Positions 20,419-28,248 of a DNA stretch of 64,000 nucleotides are shown here, in pieces. This stretch comes from Mycolicibacterium novocastrense. Its GTDB lineage: Bacteria; Actinomycetota; Actinomycetes; Mycobacteriales; Mycobacteriaceae. The translations under genes were made by a program, and so were the position numbers. The notes under the pieces were generated by a model. The model did no database searches. It was not told the DNA's origin and saw only the letters and a program-made list of their open reading frames with translations. Every line of letters begins with the position of its first letter. Within the stretch, counting starts at the first letter, position 1. The DNA lies in NCBI RefSeq assembly GCF_001570485.1, contig NZ_BCTA01000056.1, forward strand, positions 1 through 64,000. The letters are read 5' to 3'.

Positions 20419-21288
20419 CTATTTCTGGAGCGTGAACTGGTTGACGTCGATGTATCCGACGCGGAAGCCGTGCGCGCAGCCGGTCAGGTAGTGCATGTAG
20501 CGGTCGTAGATCTCCCGGGATTGGAGGGCGATCGCTTCGTCCTCGTGGGTTTGCAGCGCCGCAGTCCAGCAGTCGAGGGTGCGCGCATAGTGAGGCTGCA
20601 GGCTCTGGCGCCGGATCAATTCGAAGCCGGCCTTTTCGGCGTGCTCGCCGACCAGTTCGATGGTCGGCAGATAGCCGCCCGGGAAGATCTCGGTGAGGAT
20701 GAACTTCACGAACCGGGCCACCGAGAACGTCAGCGGCATACCCCTCTCGGCCATCTGCGGAAGCGTGAGCGCGGTGATGGTGTGCAGCAGCATCACCCCG
20801 TCATCGGGTAGGACGCGATGAGCCATGCCGAAGAAGTCGTCCCATCGGTCCCTGCCGAAATGCTCGAACGCGCCGATCGACACGATTCGGTCAACAGGTT
20901 CGTCGAACTGTTCCCAGCCCTGGAGCAGCACCCGCTTGGACCTCGGGCTGTCGGACGCCGCGAAGACTTTCTCGACGTGGGCGTGCTGGTTCTCGCTCAA
21001 GGTGAGTCCGACGACGTTGACGTCGTACTTCTCGACCGCCCTCATCATCGTCGAACCCCAGCCGCATCCGACGTCGAGCAGCGTCATCCCCGGCTCGAGT
21101 CCCAATTTGCCCAACGCGAGGTCGACCTTGGCGCGCTGAGCTTCCTCGAGCGTCATGTCGTCGCGCTCGAAATACGCGCAGCTGTAGGTCTGCGTCGGAT
21201 CCAGCCAGAGCCGGAAGAACTCGTCGGAGAGGTCGTAGTGCGCCTGCACGTCGGCGAAGTGCGGTGTCAAGTTGCGTGTTGCGGCCAC
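20419..21288 (-). CDS. Mycolic acid cyclopropane synthase/methyltransferase (MmaA1-3/CmaA clade)
   Basis: 289 residues, start ATG ([20 protein letters not shown]). It has the family SAM site [58 protein letters not shown] and the C-terminal [19 protein letters not shown] that is characteristic of MmaA1/MmaA2/CmaA proteins. It modifies meromycolate double bonds by methyl transfer or cyclopropanation. It is the upstream member of a tandem pair with the MmaA4-like gene; M. tuberculosis has four such genes at this locus, so the set here is reduced. Confidence 0.88.
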   Translation of the reverse strand: MAATRNLTPHFADVQAHYDLSDEFFRLWLDPTQTYSCAYFERDDMTLEEAQRAKVDLALGKLGLEPGMTLLDVGCGWGSTMMRAVEKYDVNVVGLTLSENQHAHVEKVFAASDSPRSKRVLLQGWEQFDEPVDRIVSIGAFEHFGRDRWDDFFGMAHRVLPDDGVMLLHTITALTLPQMAERGMPLTFSVARFVKFILTEIFPGGYLPTIELVGEHAEKAGFELIRRQSLQPHYARTLDCWTAALQTHEDEAIALQSREIYDRYMHYLTGCAHGFRVGYIDVNQFTLQK

Positions 21289-21411
21289 GATGGTGCCTTT
21301 CTGGGCGGAATCAGAGCTCGCGTCGCCTGTGACAGTTCAAGCCCGAAGCACTCGGGACGAATGTACGCGCAGCCGTTCCGGCCGGCCACTCGTGGAACAC
21401 TTGCGCCGACG

Positions 21412-22344
21412 TCAAAAAGACGCGGCGAAAATGGATTTCAGTTCACCGATGATGTCGTCCCACAGCGGCTCGGGCAGTTCGTGACCCATGCCGTCGAACA
21501 GCACCAGCCGGGCGTCCTCGATGGCCTTGGCGATCGCTCGGCCGCCGGACGGTCGCATCAATTTGTCGGCCTTGCCGTGCAACACCAATGTGGGCGCCGT
21601 GATCTCGCGGTCGTAGTGCAACAGGCTGCCGCTGCCCAGGATCGCTGCGAAATGCCTGCCGATCCCGGCCGGGTAGTAGCAGCGGTCGTAGTCCTCGATC
21701 GCGTCGGCGCGCAGCCGCTCCTCGGACGCGGGGAAACCCGGGCTGCCGATGATCTTGCTGACCCTGGTGGCGTTCTCGATGACCGCCTCGCGCGTGTTGC
21801 CCTTGGGCCGGCGCAAGATTGCGAGCAGCTGTCGCGGACCCGGCGGCGGCAGCAGCGCTTGGTTGTTGCTCGAGAAGATGATCGCCAACGACTGGGTGCG
21901 CGGTTTGTGCCGGGCGGCGAACACCTGGGCGATCATCCCGCCCATCGACGCGCCGACGATGTGGGCGCGCTCGATCTTGAGATGGTCCAGCACGGCGGCC
22001 GCATCATCGGCCATGTCTTCGAGTGTGTAGGCGGCCGGGCTGCTCAGCCCGAGCAGCGAGCGCAGCATCCGCGGCACCAGCGGTGCGTCGGTATGCAGCC
22101 CGCGCAGTTTGGACGAGAGGCCGACGTCGCGATTGTCGAATCGGATGACTCGCAGGCCCTGGTTGATGAGCCGCTCACAGAAATCCCTGCGCCACATCAC
22201 AAGCTGCGCGCCGAGTCCCATGATGAGCAGCACCGCCGGATCGTTCGGGTCGCCCATGTCCTCGTAATGGATGTCGAGATCGCCGGACTTGGCATCTTTC
22301 GACTTGGCATCTTTCGACTTGGCGATGCCGGTTCGGACCTGCAT
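21412..22344 (-). CDS. lipG: Alpha/beta hydrolase, LipG-like
   Basis: 310 residues from ATG. Alpha/beta-hydrolase features: oxyanion loop LLIMGLGAQLVMW, RVIRFDNRDVGLS, nucleophile elbow GASMGGM, the acid in LVLHGKADKLMRPSGG and the histidine in FDGMGHELPEPLW. LipG of M. tuberculosis at the same position is reported as a phospholipase/thioesterase. The N-terminal segment holds AKSKDAKSKDAKS, the product of a 15-base direct repeat not expected in the family. Its ATG directly follows the stop of the ABC1 kinase gene, so the two are cotranscribed and probably coupled. Confidence 0.87.
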   Translation of the reverse strand: MQVRTGIAKSKDAKSKDAKSGDLDIHYEDMGDPNDPAVLLIMGLGAQLVMWRRDFCERLINQGLRVIRFDNRDVGLSSKLRGLHTDAPLVPRMLRSLLGLSSPAAYTLEDMADDAAAVLDHLKIERAHIVGASMGGMIAQVFAARHKPRTQSLAIIFSSNNQALLPPPGPRQLLAILRRPKGNTREAVIENATRVSKIIGSPGFPASEERLRADAIEDYDRCYYPAGIGRHFAAILGSGSLLHYDREITAPTLVLHGKADKLMRPSGGRAIAKAIEDARLVLFDGMGHELPEPLWDDIIGELKSIFAASF

Positions 22345-23712
22345 TCAGTTCCGAACCTCGCTGTCGAGTTCCGCGTCATGCTCTCGGCTGACCTCGACCA
22401 TGAAGTTGGCGAAGTAGCCGGTCAGCTGCGGATCCGACATCATCTGCCACTTCGGCGCGAGTAGTTTCATGTAGCGTTCGACGTAGAGGAACTGTTTGCC
22501 GATCAGCACCAGTTCGCGCGGCAGCTTGACGTCGTAGGCCTCGGCGAGTGTCGACAGTTGCTTGCCGATTTCGGCGTAGCTCATGTCGCCCAGCGTCGAC
22601 ATGGTCAGCGGCGTCGCGAACTTTTCCAGGTCCTTGGCCGCCTGCGCCTCGGGCTTCATGGTGCCGACGGCGCCCATCAACACGACGATCTTGCCTGCAG
22701 CGGCGTGGTCCTTTTTGACCAGCAGCGCGTACACCAGTTCCCGCAGCAGCCAACGGGTTCGCGGGTCGATGCGGCCCATGATGCCGAAGTCGAAGAACAC
22801 GATCTTGCCGTCGTCGTCGACGTAGAGGTTTCCCGCATGCAGGTCGCCGTGGAACAGGCCGTGCCGCAGGCCGCCCTCGAAGACGCTGAACAGCAGGGCC
22901 TTGACCAGTTCGGTTCCGTCGAAACCCTTCTCGCGGATGGCTTTCACGTCGTCGATGCGGGTGCCCTGGATGCGTTCCATCGTCAGCACGCGTTCGCTGG
23001 TCAGGTCCCAATAGACCTGCGGCACACGGATGTTCTTGCCCAGCGGCGAGGCGTGCATGTGCGCGACCCACGCGTCCATCGACTGCGCCTCGAGCCGGAA
23101 GTCGAGCTCTTCGGCCAGGTTGTCGGCGAAGTCGGCGACGACGTCCTGAGCGCTCAGGCGCTGACCCAGCTTGGCGAATTCGACCAGCCGCGCCCCGCGC
23201 TTGAGGATCTGCAGATCCGCGGCGACCCGCCTGCGGATGCCGGGCCGTTGGATCTTGACGACGACCTCTTCCCCGCTGTGCAGCGTCGCATAGTGCACCT
23301 GGGCGATCGACGCGGATGCGAACGGCTTCTCGTCGAAGGCCTTGAACAGGTTCGCGGGTTCGTCACCGAGGTCCTCGACGAACAGCTTGTGCACCTCCTC
23401 GGGGTCCGCAGGCGGAACCCGGTCGAGCAGGCTGCGGAACTCCTTGGACAGCGGCTCACCGAACGCGCCGGGGCTCGAGGCGATGATCTGGCCGAACTTC
23501 ACGTAGGTGGGTCCAAGGTCGGCGAAGGCCTGCGGGACCTGCTTGATGATCTTCTGCTGCAGCGAACCGCGGCCGCCGATCTTGGAGACGACCCGCGCAC
23601 CGGTTCGGGTGATCTGCCAACCCGTGGCACCGACGCGGGCAGCCTCGATCGGCAGGGGGACCCTGTCCAGTTTGGCTACATCGCGGTGCTGCGTCTTTCG
23701 CGTGGCACTCAT
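22345..23712 (-). CDS. ABC1/UbiB-family atypical kinase-like protein (Rv0647c orthologue)
   Basis: 455 residues from ATG 23712 (MSATRKTQHRDVAKLDRV). The ABC1 hallmarks are the KxGQ motif in YVKFGQIIASSPGAF, the Ala-rich loop ASASIAQVH, FHGDLHAGNLYVDDDG and the metal-binding FFDFGIMGRID. Family members act on lipid or quinone metabolism by an unusual ATPase/kinase activity; the partner here is unknown. It is first gene of a pair with lipG. A further 16 upstream codons to 23760 are possible but lack a ribosome site. Confidence 0.88.
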   Translation of the reverse strand: MSATRKTQHRDVAKLDRVPLPIEAARVGATGWQITRTGARVVSKIGGRGSLQQKIIKQVPQAFADLGPTYVKFGQIIASSPGAFGEPLSKEFRSLLDRVPPADPEEVHKLFVEDLGDEPANLFKAFDEKPFASASIAQVHYATLHSGEEVVVKIQRPGIRRRVAADLQILKRGARLVEFAKLGQRLSAQDVVADFADNLAEELDFRLEAQSMDAWVAHMHASPLGKNIRVPQVYWDLTSERVLTMERIQGTRIDDVKAIREKGFDGTELVKALLFSVFEGGLRHGLFHGDLHAGNLYVDDDGKIVFFDFGIMGRIDPRTRWLLRELVYALLVKKDHAAAGKIVVLMGAVGTMKPEAQAAKDLEKFATPLTMSTLGDMSYAEIGKQLSTLAEAYDVKLPRELVLIGKQFLYVERYMKLLAPKWQMMSDPQLTGYFANFMVEVSREHDAELDSEVRN

Positions 23713-23804
23713 GGGAGCCAGTGTCTCAAAATCCGCGGTGGCGCGTAAAAACCTGTGCACCGGCTCACAATCGGACTACGACGGGGCCCCGTGGCGCCGA
23801 AATT

Positions 23805-23847
23805 GCATTCCAGCAGGCCGTTACCCGTACTTTTCCTGCTGGAATGC
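23805..23847 (-). terminator. Strong hairpin downstream of the DUF2236 gene
   Basis: A perfect 13-bp inverted repeat, GCATTCCAGCAGG (23805-23817) and CCTGCTGGAATGC (23835-23847), with a 17-base loop, begins 16 bases after the DUF2236 stop in the direction of transcription and is followed by AATTTC. It separates that gene from the ABC1 kinase/lipG unit. Confidence 0.6.
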
Positions 23848-23863
23848 CGTTTCGCGGCGGTCT

Positions 23864-24865
23864 TCATGCCTCGGCGAAACTGCGCTCGACCTCGTCGCGG
23901 CTGAGGACCTGGTCGTCGCCCAACCGGTACGTCGGCAGCGTGTGCGGTACATCGGTTCCCGACGCCACCCTGTCCTGCGCCTGGCGGAACTCCGGTATCG
24001 GGCCCTGCGCGAGGTGCAACCCGTTGATCACCGACCAGACGGTCGCCCGGCGCGCGGTGCGCTCGAGGATGTTGGGGTCCTTGTGCTGGATCAATTGCTT
24101 GGCCCAGCGCGGCATCGTGTCGCGGATGGCCCAGTTGATCGCGCTCTGCGCCAGCGGCAGGCCCGGTCCTGTGGCGAGCGCCGTGCCGTGCGTGACGGCC
24201 AATCGCGGTAGGTAGGACTCGAGGCAGTCGGCGACCTCGGCCTTGGTCTCGGGCAGGTCGGTGCCGCCCAGTGCGTGGCCAACCCGCACGAACTCGCGGT
24301 AGTAGCGGTCGATCTTGTTGCCGCGCAACGGGTTCGGATGGTAGAGCTCGTGCGCGGTGGCCAGGCCCCACACCACGGTGGCGTAGTTCCATCGCAACCA
24401 GTCCGGGTCGTCGGCGTCGTAGCGGGCGCCGTCAGGACGTGTGCCCTTGATGGTGTGGTGCATCGAGCGGACGGCCTTGGCCAGGCGCTCGGCGGTCTCG
24501 GTTGAGCCGTAGGCGGTGCCGATGAAGAACGCGATCGAGTGGCCCAGGCGTACCGCCGCGCCTTTGGGGTCGATCTCGGGAACGGCGACCCCTGTTTTCG
24601 GGTCGCGCTTGACCAGCCGTGAGTGGTGCATGCCCATCCAGTAGATCGACGGATCGAGCCGCTCCATGAACGCCGCGCACTGCAGACCGAAGATCAGCGC
24701 CTGCATGTGCGAGTGCACATGCCAGACCGCGCTGCCGGGGCCGAACCAGCCCGGGTCGCCCACCGGCGCCGCGAACTCCATACCGCGGAAGTAGTTGCGC
24801 CGGATGTCCTTGTCGAAGCGCTGGTTGAGGGCCTCTCCGAGGAACTGGTGCGGCAGCAGAATCAC
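23864..24865 (-). CDS. DUF2236 (MpaB/latex-clearing type) putative oxygenase
   Basis: 333 residues from GTG 24865. This start is favoured because AGGAG lies 6 bases upstream; the ATG at 24913 lacks a site and would put the putative operators in the gene. The family signatures are GDPGWFGPGSAVWHVHSH, MHHTIKGTRPDGARYDADDP, WLRWNYATVVWGLATAHELY and the final helices. DUF2236 proteins are haem enzymes in latex-clearing and fungal MpaB examples, oxidising isoprenoid chains, but most mycobacterial members are uncharacterised. It is divergent from a TetR gene with palindromic sites between them. Confidence 0.86.
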   Translation of the reverse strand: MILLPHQFLGEALNQRFDKDIRRNYFRGMEFAAPVGDPGWFGPGSAVWHVHSHMQALIFGLQCAAFMERLDPSIYWMGMHHSRLVKRDPKTGVAVPEIDPKGAAVRLGHSIAFFIGTAYGSTETAERLAKAVRSMHHTIKGTRPDGARYDADDPDWLRWNYATVVWGLATAHELYHPNPLRGNKIDRYYREFVRVGHALGGTDLPETKAEVADCLESYLPRLAVTHGTALATGPGLPLAQSAINWAIRDTMPRWAKQLIQHKDPNILERTARRATVWSVINGLHLAQGPIPEFRQAQDRVASGTDVPHTLPTYRLGDDQVLSRDEVERSFAEA

Positions 24866-24882
24866 GTCGGCTCCTAAGTCCA

Positions 24883-24938
24883 AACTCTGGTCACGGCTGT
24901 AGCCAGAATACATTTTGGTCACGTATGTGACCAGAGTT
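24883..24938. promoter_or_regulatory. Operator region between DUF2236 and TetR genes
   Basis: The half-site TGGTCAC occurs at 24888-24894 and 24916-24922, and its complement GTGACCA at 24927-24933. The inner pair forms a 7+7 palindrome with spacer GTAT. The outer pair extends to a perfect 12-base inverted repeat, AACTCTGGTCAC (24883-24894) and GTGACCAGAGTT (24927-24938). This fills most of the 96-base divergent gap and is the expected arrangement for TetR-controlled divergent genes. Confidence 0.7.
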
Positions 24939-24961
24939 GGCGCGATGCCGCCTACGCTGGG

Positions 24962-25561
24962 ATGGTGTCCAGTCCGACCCGATGGGCGGGCGTGCCGCTG
25001 ACGGACCGCCGCGCCGAGCGCCGAGCGCAGCTGATCGACGCCGCCTTCCGGCTGTTCGGCGATGGCGGCGAGACCGCCCTGTCGGTGCGGTCGGTGTGCC
25101 GTGAATGCGGGCTGAACACGCGGTATTTCTATGAGAGTTTCGCCGATACCGATGACCTCCTCGGGGCTGTCTACGACGAGGTGAGCGCCCAACTGACCGA
25201 TGCGATCGAAGGGGCCATGTCGCAGGCCAGCGAATCTCTGCGGGCCAGGACCCGGGCCGGGATCGCGGCGGTGCTCGGGTTCAGCTCCGAGGATCCACGC
25301 CGCGGCCGGGTGCTTTTCACCGATGCGCGATCGAATCCGGTGCTGGCGGCTCGGCGTGCGGCGACGCAGGATCTGTTGCGCGAAGGCGTGCTCACCGAGG
25401 GCTGGCGACTGGAGCGGGACTCTGATCCGATCGCGGCGCAGGTGGGTGCGGCGATGTACACCGGCGCGATGGCAGAACTGGCCCAGCAGTGGCTGACGGG
25501 CCGGCTCGGGACCGATTTGGACGCGGTCGTCGAGCACGCCGTGCGGCAGTGGCTGCGCTAG
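24962..25561 (+). CDS. TetR-family regulator, probable repressor of the divergent DUF2236 gene
   Basis: 199 residues from ATG (a GTG follows at the next codon). The N-terminal helix-turn-helix at about 16-62 reads RRAERRAQLIDAAFRLFGD with SVRSVCRECGLNTRYFYESF. The C-terminal domain contains AQVGAAMYTGAMAELAQQWL. The intergenic palindromes immediately upstream are its probable binding sites, implying control of itself and of the oxygenase. Ligand unknown. Confidence 0.88.
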   Translation: MVSSPTRWAGVPLTDRRAERRAQLIDAAFRLFGDGGETALSVRSVCRECGLNTRYFYESFADTDDLLGAVYDEVSAQLTDAIEGAMSQASESLRARTRAGIAAVLGFSSEDPRRGRVLFTDARSNPVLAARRAATQDLLREGVLTEGWRLERDSDPIAAQVGAAMYTGAMAELAQQWLTGRLGTDLDAVVEHAVRQWLR

Positions 25562-25579
25562 GCCGGGGTGCCACCTGTT

Positions 25580-25667
25580 TCTCTGCCAGCCTCTGAGCGA
25601 CTTTGTCGCTGAAATGATGACGGCCGATAGTAGGTGAGCGACATTGTCGCTCCGAGGCTGGCAGAGA
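25580..25667. repeat. Long nested inverted repeat (cruciform-type)
   Basis: The outer arms TCTCTGCCAGCCTC (25580-25593) and GAGGCTGGCAGAGA (25654-25667) are perfect 14-base complements. The pairing continues inward over GAGCGAC...GTCGCT to give about 28 of 31 paired positions around a 25-base loop (25611-25635). In addition, each inner arm is itself a palindrome: GAGCGACTTTGTCGCT and GAGCGACATTGTCGCTC. It lies 18 bases after the TetR stop and 85 before the next gene, with no T-tract. It could be a terminator, a protein site or a mobile palindromic repeat. Confidence 0.75.
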
Positions 25668-25752
25668 GGCGCATACTCCCGCAGGGCGCCGGTTATCCAC
25701 AGGGCCGGCCACGACGGCGGTTTGTGTCGGTGGCCGATGCCACCGTCGAGGT

Positions 25753-26103
25753 ATGACGCGACGGAAAGTGTTGCGCGGCACCGAGCTACGTCACGTGTTG
25801 ACGATGTATCTCGCGGTGCATGGGGCGACCAGCGTCGACGCGTTGATCCGGTTACTCGACCACCACTTCTTCACGGTCGACGGGCGGCCCTCCAAAACGG
25901 TGTCCGACGCGCTGCGGTGGGAGGTTCGGCGTGGCCGCGTCCGGCGGCTCCGACGCGGCCGCTACGGCCCCGGCGCGATGCCGCGCTCCACCGAGCACTA
26001 CATCCACCGGCGTGTGATGGCGCTGCGCGAGGAGGCCGCCGCGCTCGCGGCCGACGACGAGTCCGACAGTTTCTGGAACCGGCTGTGCGGCGACGAGCTA
26101 TGA
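25753..26103 (+). CDS. Small basic hypothetical protein, possibly winged-helix
   Basis: A 116-residue, arginine-rich protein starting MTRRKVLRGTELRHVL. The order helix, helix, then SKTVSDALRWEVRRGRVRRLRRGRYGPG resembles a winged helix with a basic wing, suggesting nucleic-acid binding; this is inference. The C-terminal third is helical and acidic. Its stop overlaps the converging DinB-like gene by 6 bases. I do not recognise a named family. Confidence 0.6.
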   Translation: MTRRKVLRGTELRHVLTMYLAVHGATSVDALIRLLDHHFFTVDGRPSKTVSDALRWEVRRGRVRRLRRGRYGPGAMPRSTEHYIHRRVMALREEAAALAADDESDSFWNRLCGDEL

Positions 26104-26700
26104 CGCCACGGTGGGACGCCACCGCTTGACGAAGTCCGTCTCCGGCCACTCCTCATTGGCGGCCATCAGCTCGTACATCGTTGCGCCGTCGATCGATTCG
26201 CGAATGATGTCGGCGTGGCCGGCGTGTCGGGACAGCTCCTCGATCAGGTGCAGCGCGACCCAGCGGACGTCCCAGTGGTCGATGTCGTGCGGGAACCACG
26301 GCACCTCGTGCGGGATGGGAACCGGTGCCGACAGATCGGCTTCACGAAGGGCCTGCAGCGTCAATTCGTTCTGTGCCCGCAGCGTGTCGAGCAGGCCGAC
26401 GAGTGTCTCGTCGTCGCGCATCACGTACTGGTCGGCGTACTCGGCCATGATCTCGTCCATCGGACGGTCGTCCTTCGGCGGGAAGTGCGGCGCCGCGACG
26501 ATCCGCTCCGTCCAGCCCTTTTGCACACCGGCGGCATGTTTCACCAAACCGCCGATCGACAGCGTGCTGACCGACGGCGTCGACCGTGCCTGCTCGTCTG
26601 TCAGTCCGTACGCCACCGAGAAGAACGCGTTCTGCTGGAAGGCGAGGAAGTGCACCAGCGTCTGACGTTGGTCTGCGCCGGGCGGCGGCATTCCTGGCAT
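26098..26700 (-). CDS. DinB/DUF664-family protein
   Basis: 200 residues from ATG 26700 (MPGMPPPGADQRQTLVHFLA), preceded by GGGAAAG. The four-helix DinB fold is indicated by LSIGGLVKHAAGVQKGW (first metal histidine), HWDVRWVALHLIEELSRHAGHADIIRE (histidine cluster) and the terminal EWPETDFVKRW. Relatives include mycothiol- and bacillithiol-dependent transferases, but the specific activity is unknown. It follows a second DinB-fold gene with only two bases between, so the two form an operon. Confidence 0.82.
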   Translation of the reverse strand: MPGMPPPGADQRQTLVHFLAFQQNAFFSVAYGLTDEQARSTPSVSTLSIGGLVKHAAGVQKGWTERIVAAPHFPPKDDRPMDEIMAEYADQYVMRDDETLVGLLDTLRAQNELTLQALREADLSAPVPIPHEVPWFPHDIDHWDVRWVALHLIEELSRHAGHADIIRESIDGATMYELMAANEEWPETDFVKRWRPTVAS

Positions 26701-26702
26701 AG

Positions 26703-27233
26703 TTACTTTCCCTTTCGATCGGTGTGGGCGTACAGGTCTCGAATGCAAGCGATTTCGGCGCCATGATGGATGAACTCGCGGTTGATGTGCAGGACGAGCG
26801 CGATGATCGGGTACTCGGCGTACGGACCTTCTGCCGGCCCGCACGGTCGGTTCAGATCCTCGTCGGACAACCCGCGCACACCTGCGATCCAAGTTTGGTA
26901 CTGCGCGTCGAGCTGCCGCAGTGCCGTCGCGGCGTCGGTGGCGTACTGCCAGGACTGGTAATCGGCGGACGGGGCGCCGAAATGGCTGTGGTTGCGCATC
27001 GCGAACACTCCGACGATGACGTGCGCGAGGCGCCAGGCGATCGTCGTGAACGGTGCCGGGGTCGGTTCGGGGTAATCGAAGTCGATCGACCCGTCCGGAT
27101 GGACGGTCCAGCAGTCGGGGACCGGCTGCCAGAAGTATTCGTCGTCGGTGAGCCCCTCGAACCGGGGGCGCAGGAAGTTGGCCCAGTGGAAGTCGGCCTG
27201 CTCGGCCAGCTCGTGAGAGATCTTCGTCGGCAT
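26703..27233 (-). CDS. DinB-superfamily protein
   Basis: 176 residues from ATG. PTPAPFTTIAWRLAHVIVG and ALVLHINREFIHHGAEIACIRDLY supply the histidines of a DinB-fold metal site; FHWANFLRPRFEGLTDDEYFWQP is a typical opening. Function is unknown; a thiol-dependent detoxification role is a family-based guess. It is the first gene of a pair with the DUF664 gene and divergent from a WYL-domain regulator that may control it. Confidence 0.82.
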   Translation of the reverse strand: MPTKISHELAEQADFHWANFLRPRFEGLTDDEYFWQPVPDCWTVHPDGSIDFDYPEPTPAPFTTIAWRLAHVIVGVFAMRNHSHFGAPSADYQSWQYATDAATALRQLDAQYQTWIAGVRGLSDEDLNRPCGPAEGPYAEYPIIALVLHINREFIHHGAEIACIRDLYAHTDRKGK

Positions 27234-27294
27234 AGAATCACTCTGACAGGGTTATAGGACAGTTTCGGTCCTCTGAATGAGGCAGGCTGCATTC
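27234..27294. promoter_or_regulatory. Divergent promoter region between DinB pair and WYL regulator
   Basis: The 61-base gap holds TATAAC on the minus strand (a fair -10 for the DinB pair). It also has the partial inverted repeat AGGAC/GTCCT with a 7-base spacer near 27260-27277. A divergent gene and regulator with shared sites is the common layout for YafY-type proteins, but the operator is not certain. Confidence 0.35.
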
Positions 27295-28248
27295 ATGTCG
27301 GAGACGACGAGCCGGATACTGCAGCTGTTGGGGTTGCTGCAGTCGCGGCGGGTGTGGACGGGTGAGGAGCTCGCCGAGCGGTTGGGGGTGACGACCCGCA
27401 GCGTGCGTCGCGACGTCGAACGGCTGCGCGACCTCGGGTATCCGGTCCACGCCAGCAAGGGCCACGGCGGCGGTTATCAACTCGGCGCCGGTGCGGCGTT
27501 GCCGCCGTTGCTGCTCGACCCCGATGAGGCCGTCGCGATGGCGGTGTGCCTGCGCCTGGCCGCGGGCGGAACCGTGGCGGGCGTCGGCGAATCGGCGCTG
27601 CGGGCGCTGAGCAAGCTCGATCAGGTGATGCCGTCCAAGCTGCGGTCGCAGGTGGCCGCGGTGCACGATTCGACCGTCACGCTGATGGCGCCCACCTCCG
27701 ATACGGTCGAACCCGACGTTCTGATGACCCTCGCGCGGGCCTGCCGCGACCACGAGCACGTGGCGACCGGCTACGTCGACATCCGCGGCAATGCGACCAT
27801 GCGTCGGGTCGAGCCCTATCAGCTGGTCACCACCGGTCGGCGCTGGTACCTGCTGACCTACGACCGCGACAAGCAGGACTGGCGCAGCCTGCGACTCGAC
27901 CGGATGAACGACGTGCGCGCGCAGGGCAGCACCTTCGTGCCGCGCGAGGCGCCCGACGCGGCGGCGTACGTGCGGCGGTCGATCAGCAGCTCACCGTACC
28001 GCTACGTCGCGCGCGTTCACTTCAGTGCTCCGGAAAGCGTTGTCGCACAGCATTTCTCGCCGTCCTCGGCGATGGTCGAGCCTGACGGTCCGGACGCATG
28101 CGTCGTCACGGCCGGCGCCGACGACCCCGAACGCATGGTGCTCTACTTCGCGGCGGTCGGATGCGATTTCCGGGTGCTCTCACCGCCGGAGGTGATACAC
28201 GCGGCGGAGGCGGTCTGGAAACGCCTGCGACGAAGCGTCAGCCGGTGA
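27295..28248 (+). CDS. YafY-type HTH/WYL-domain transcriptional regulator
   Basis: 317 residues from ATG 27295, with GAGGCAGG about 8 bases upstream; an ATG at 27277 is an alternative adding six residues. The N-terminal HTH_11/DeoR-like domain contains SRILQLLGLLQSRRVWTGEE and VTTRSVRRDVERLRDLGYPV. The WYL domain (about 135-220) contains RRVEPYQLVTTGRRWYLLTY and WRSLRLDRM, and a WCX-type C-terminal domain follows. WYL domains sense nucleic acid or small ligands. It probably regulates the divergent DinB genes. Confidence 0.87.
   Translation: MSETTSRILQLLGLLQSRRVWTGEELAERLGVTTRSVRRDVERLRDLGYPVHASKGHGGGYQLGAGAALPPLLLDPDEAVAMAVCLRLAAGGTVAGVGESALRALSKLDQVMPSKLRSQVAAVHDSTVTLMAPTSDTVEPDVLMTLARACRDHEHVATGYVDIRGNATMRRVEPYQLVTTGRRWYLLTYDRDKQDWRSLRLDRMNDVRAQGSTFVPREAPDAAAYVRRSISSSPYRYVARVHFSAPESVVAQHFSPSSAMVEPDGPDACVVTAGADDPERMVLYFAAVGCDFRVLSPPEVIHAAEAVWKRLRRSVSR

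Noticed and set aside
24914-25537. N-terminal extension of the DUF2236 gene
   Set aside because: It runs antisense through the TetR gene and the operator region; AGGAG at the GTG of 24865 gives the family-like length.
25693-25701. Perfect TTATCCACA DnaA box
   Set aside because: It is a single isolated box with no cluster, AT-rich unwinding region or dnaA/dnaN neighbours, so there is no reason to infer an origin.
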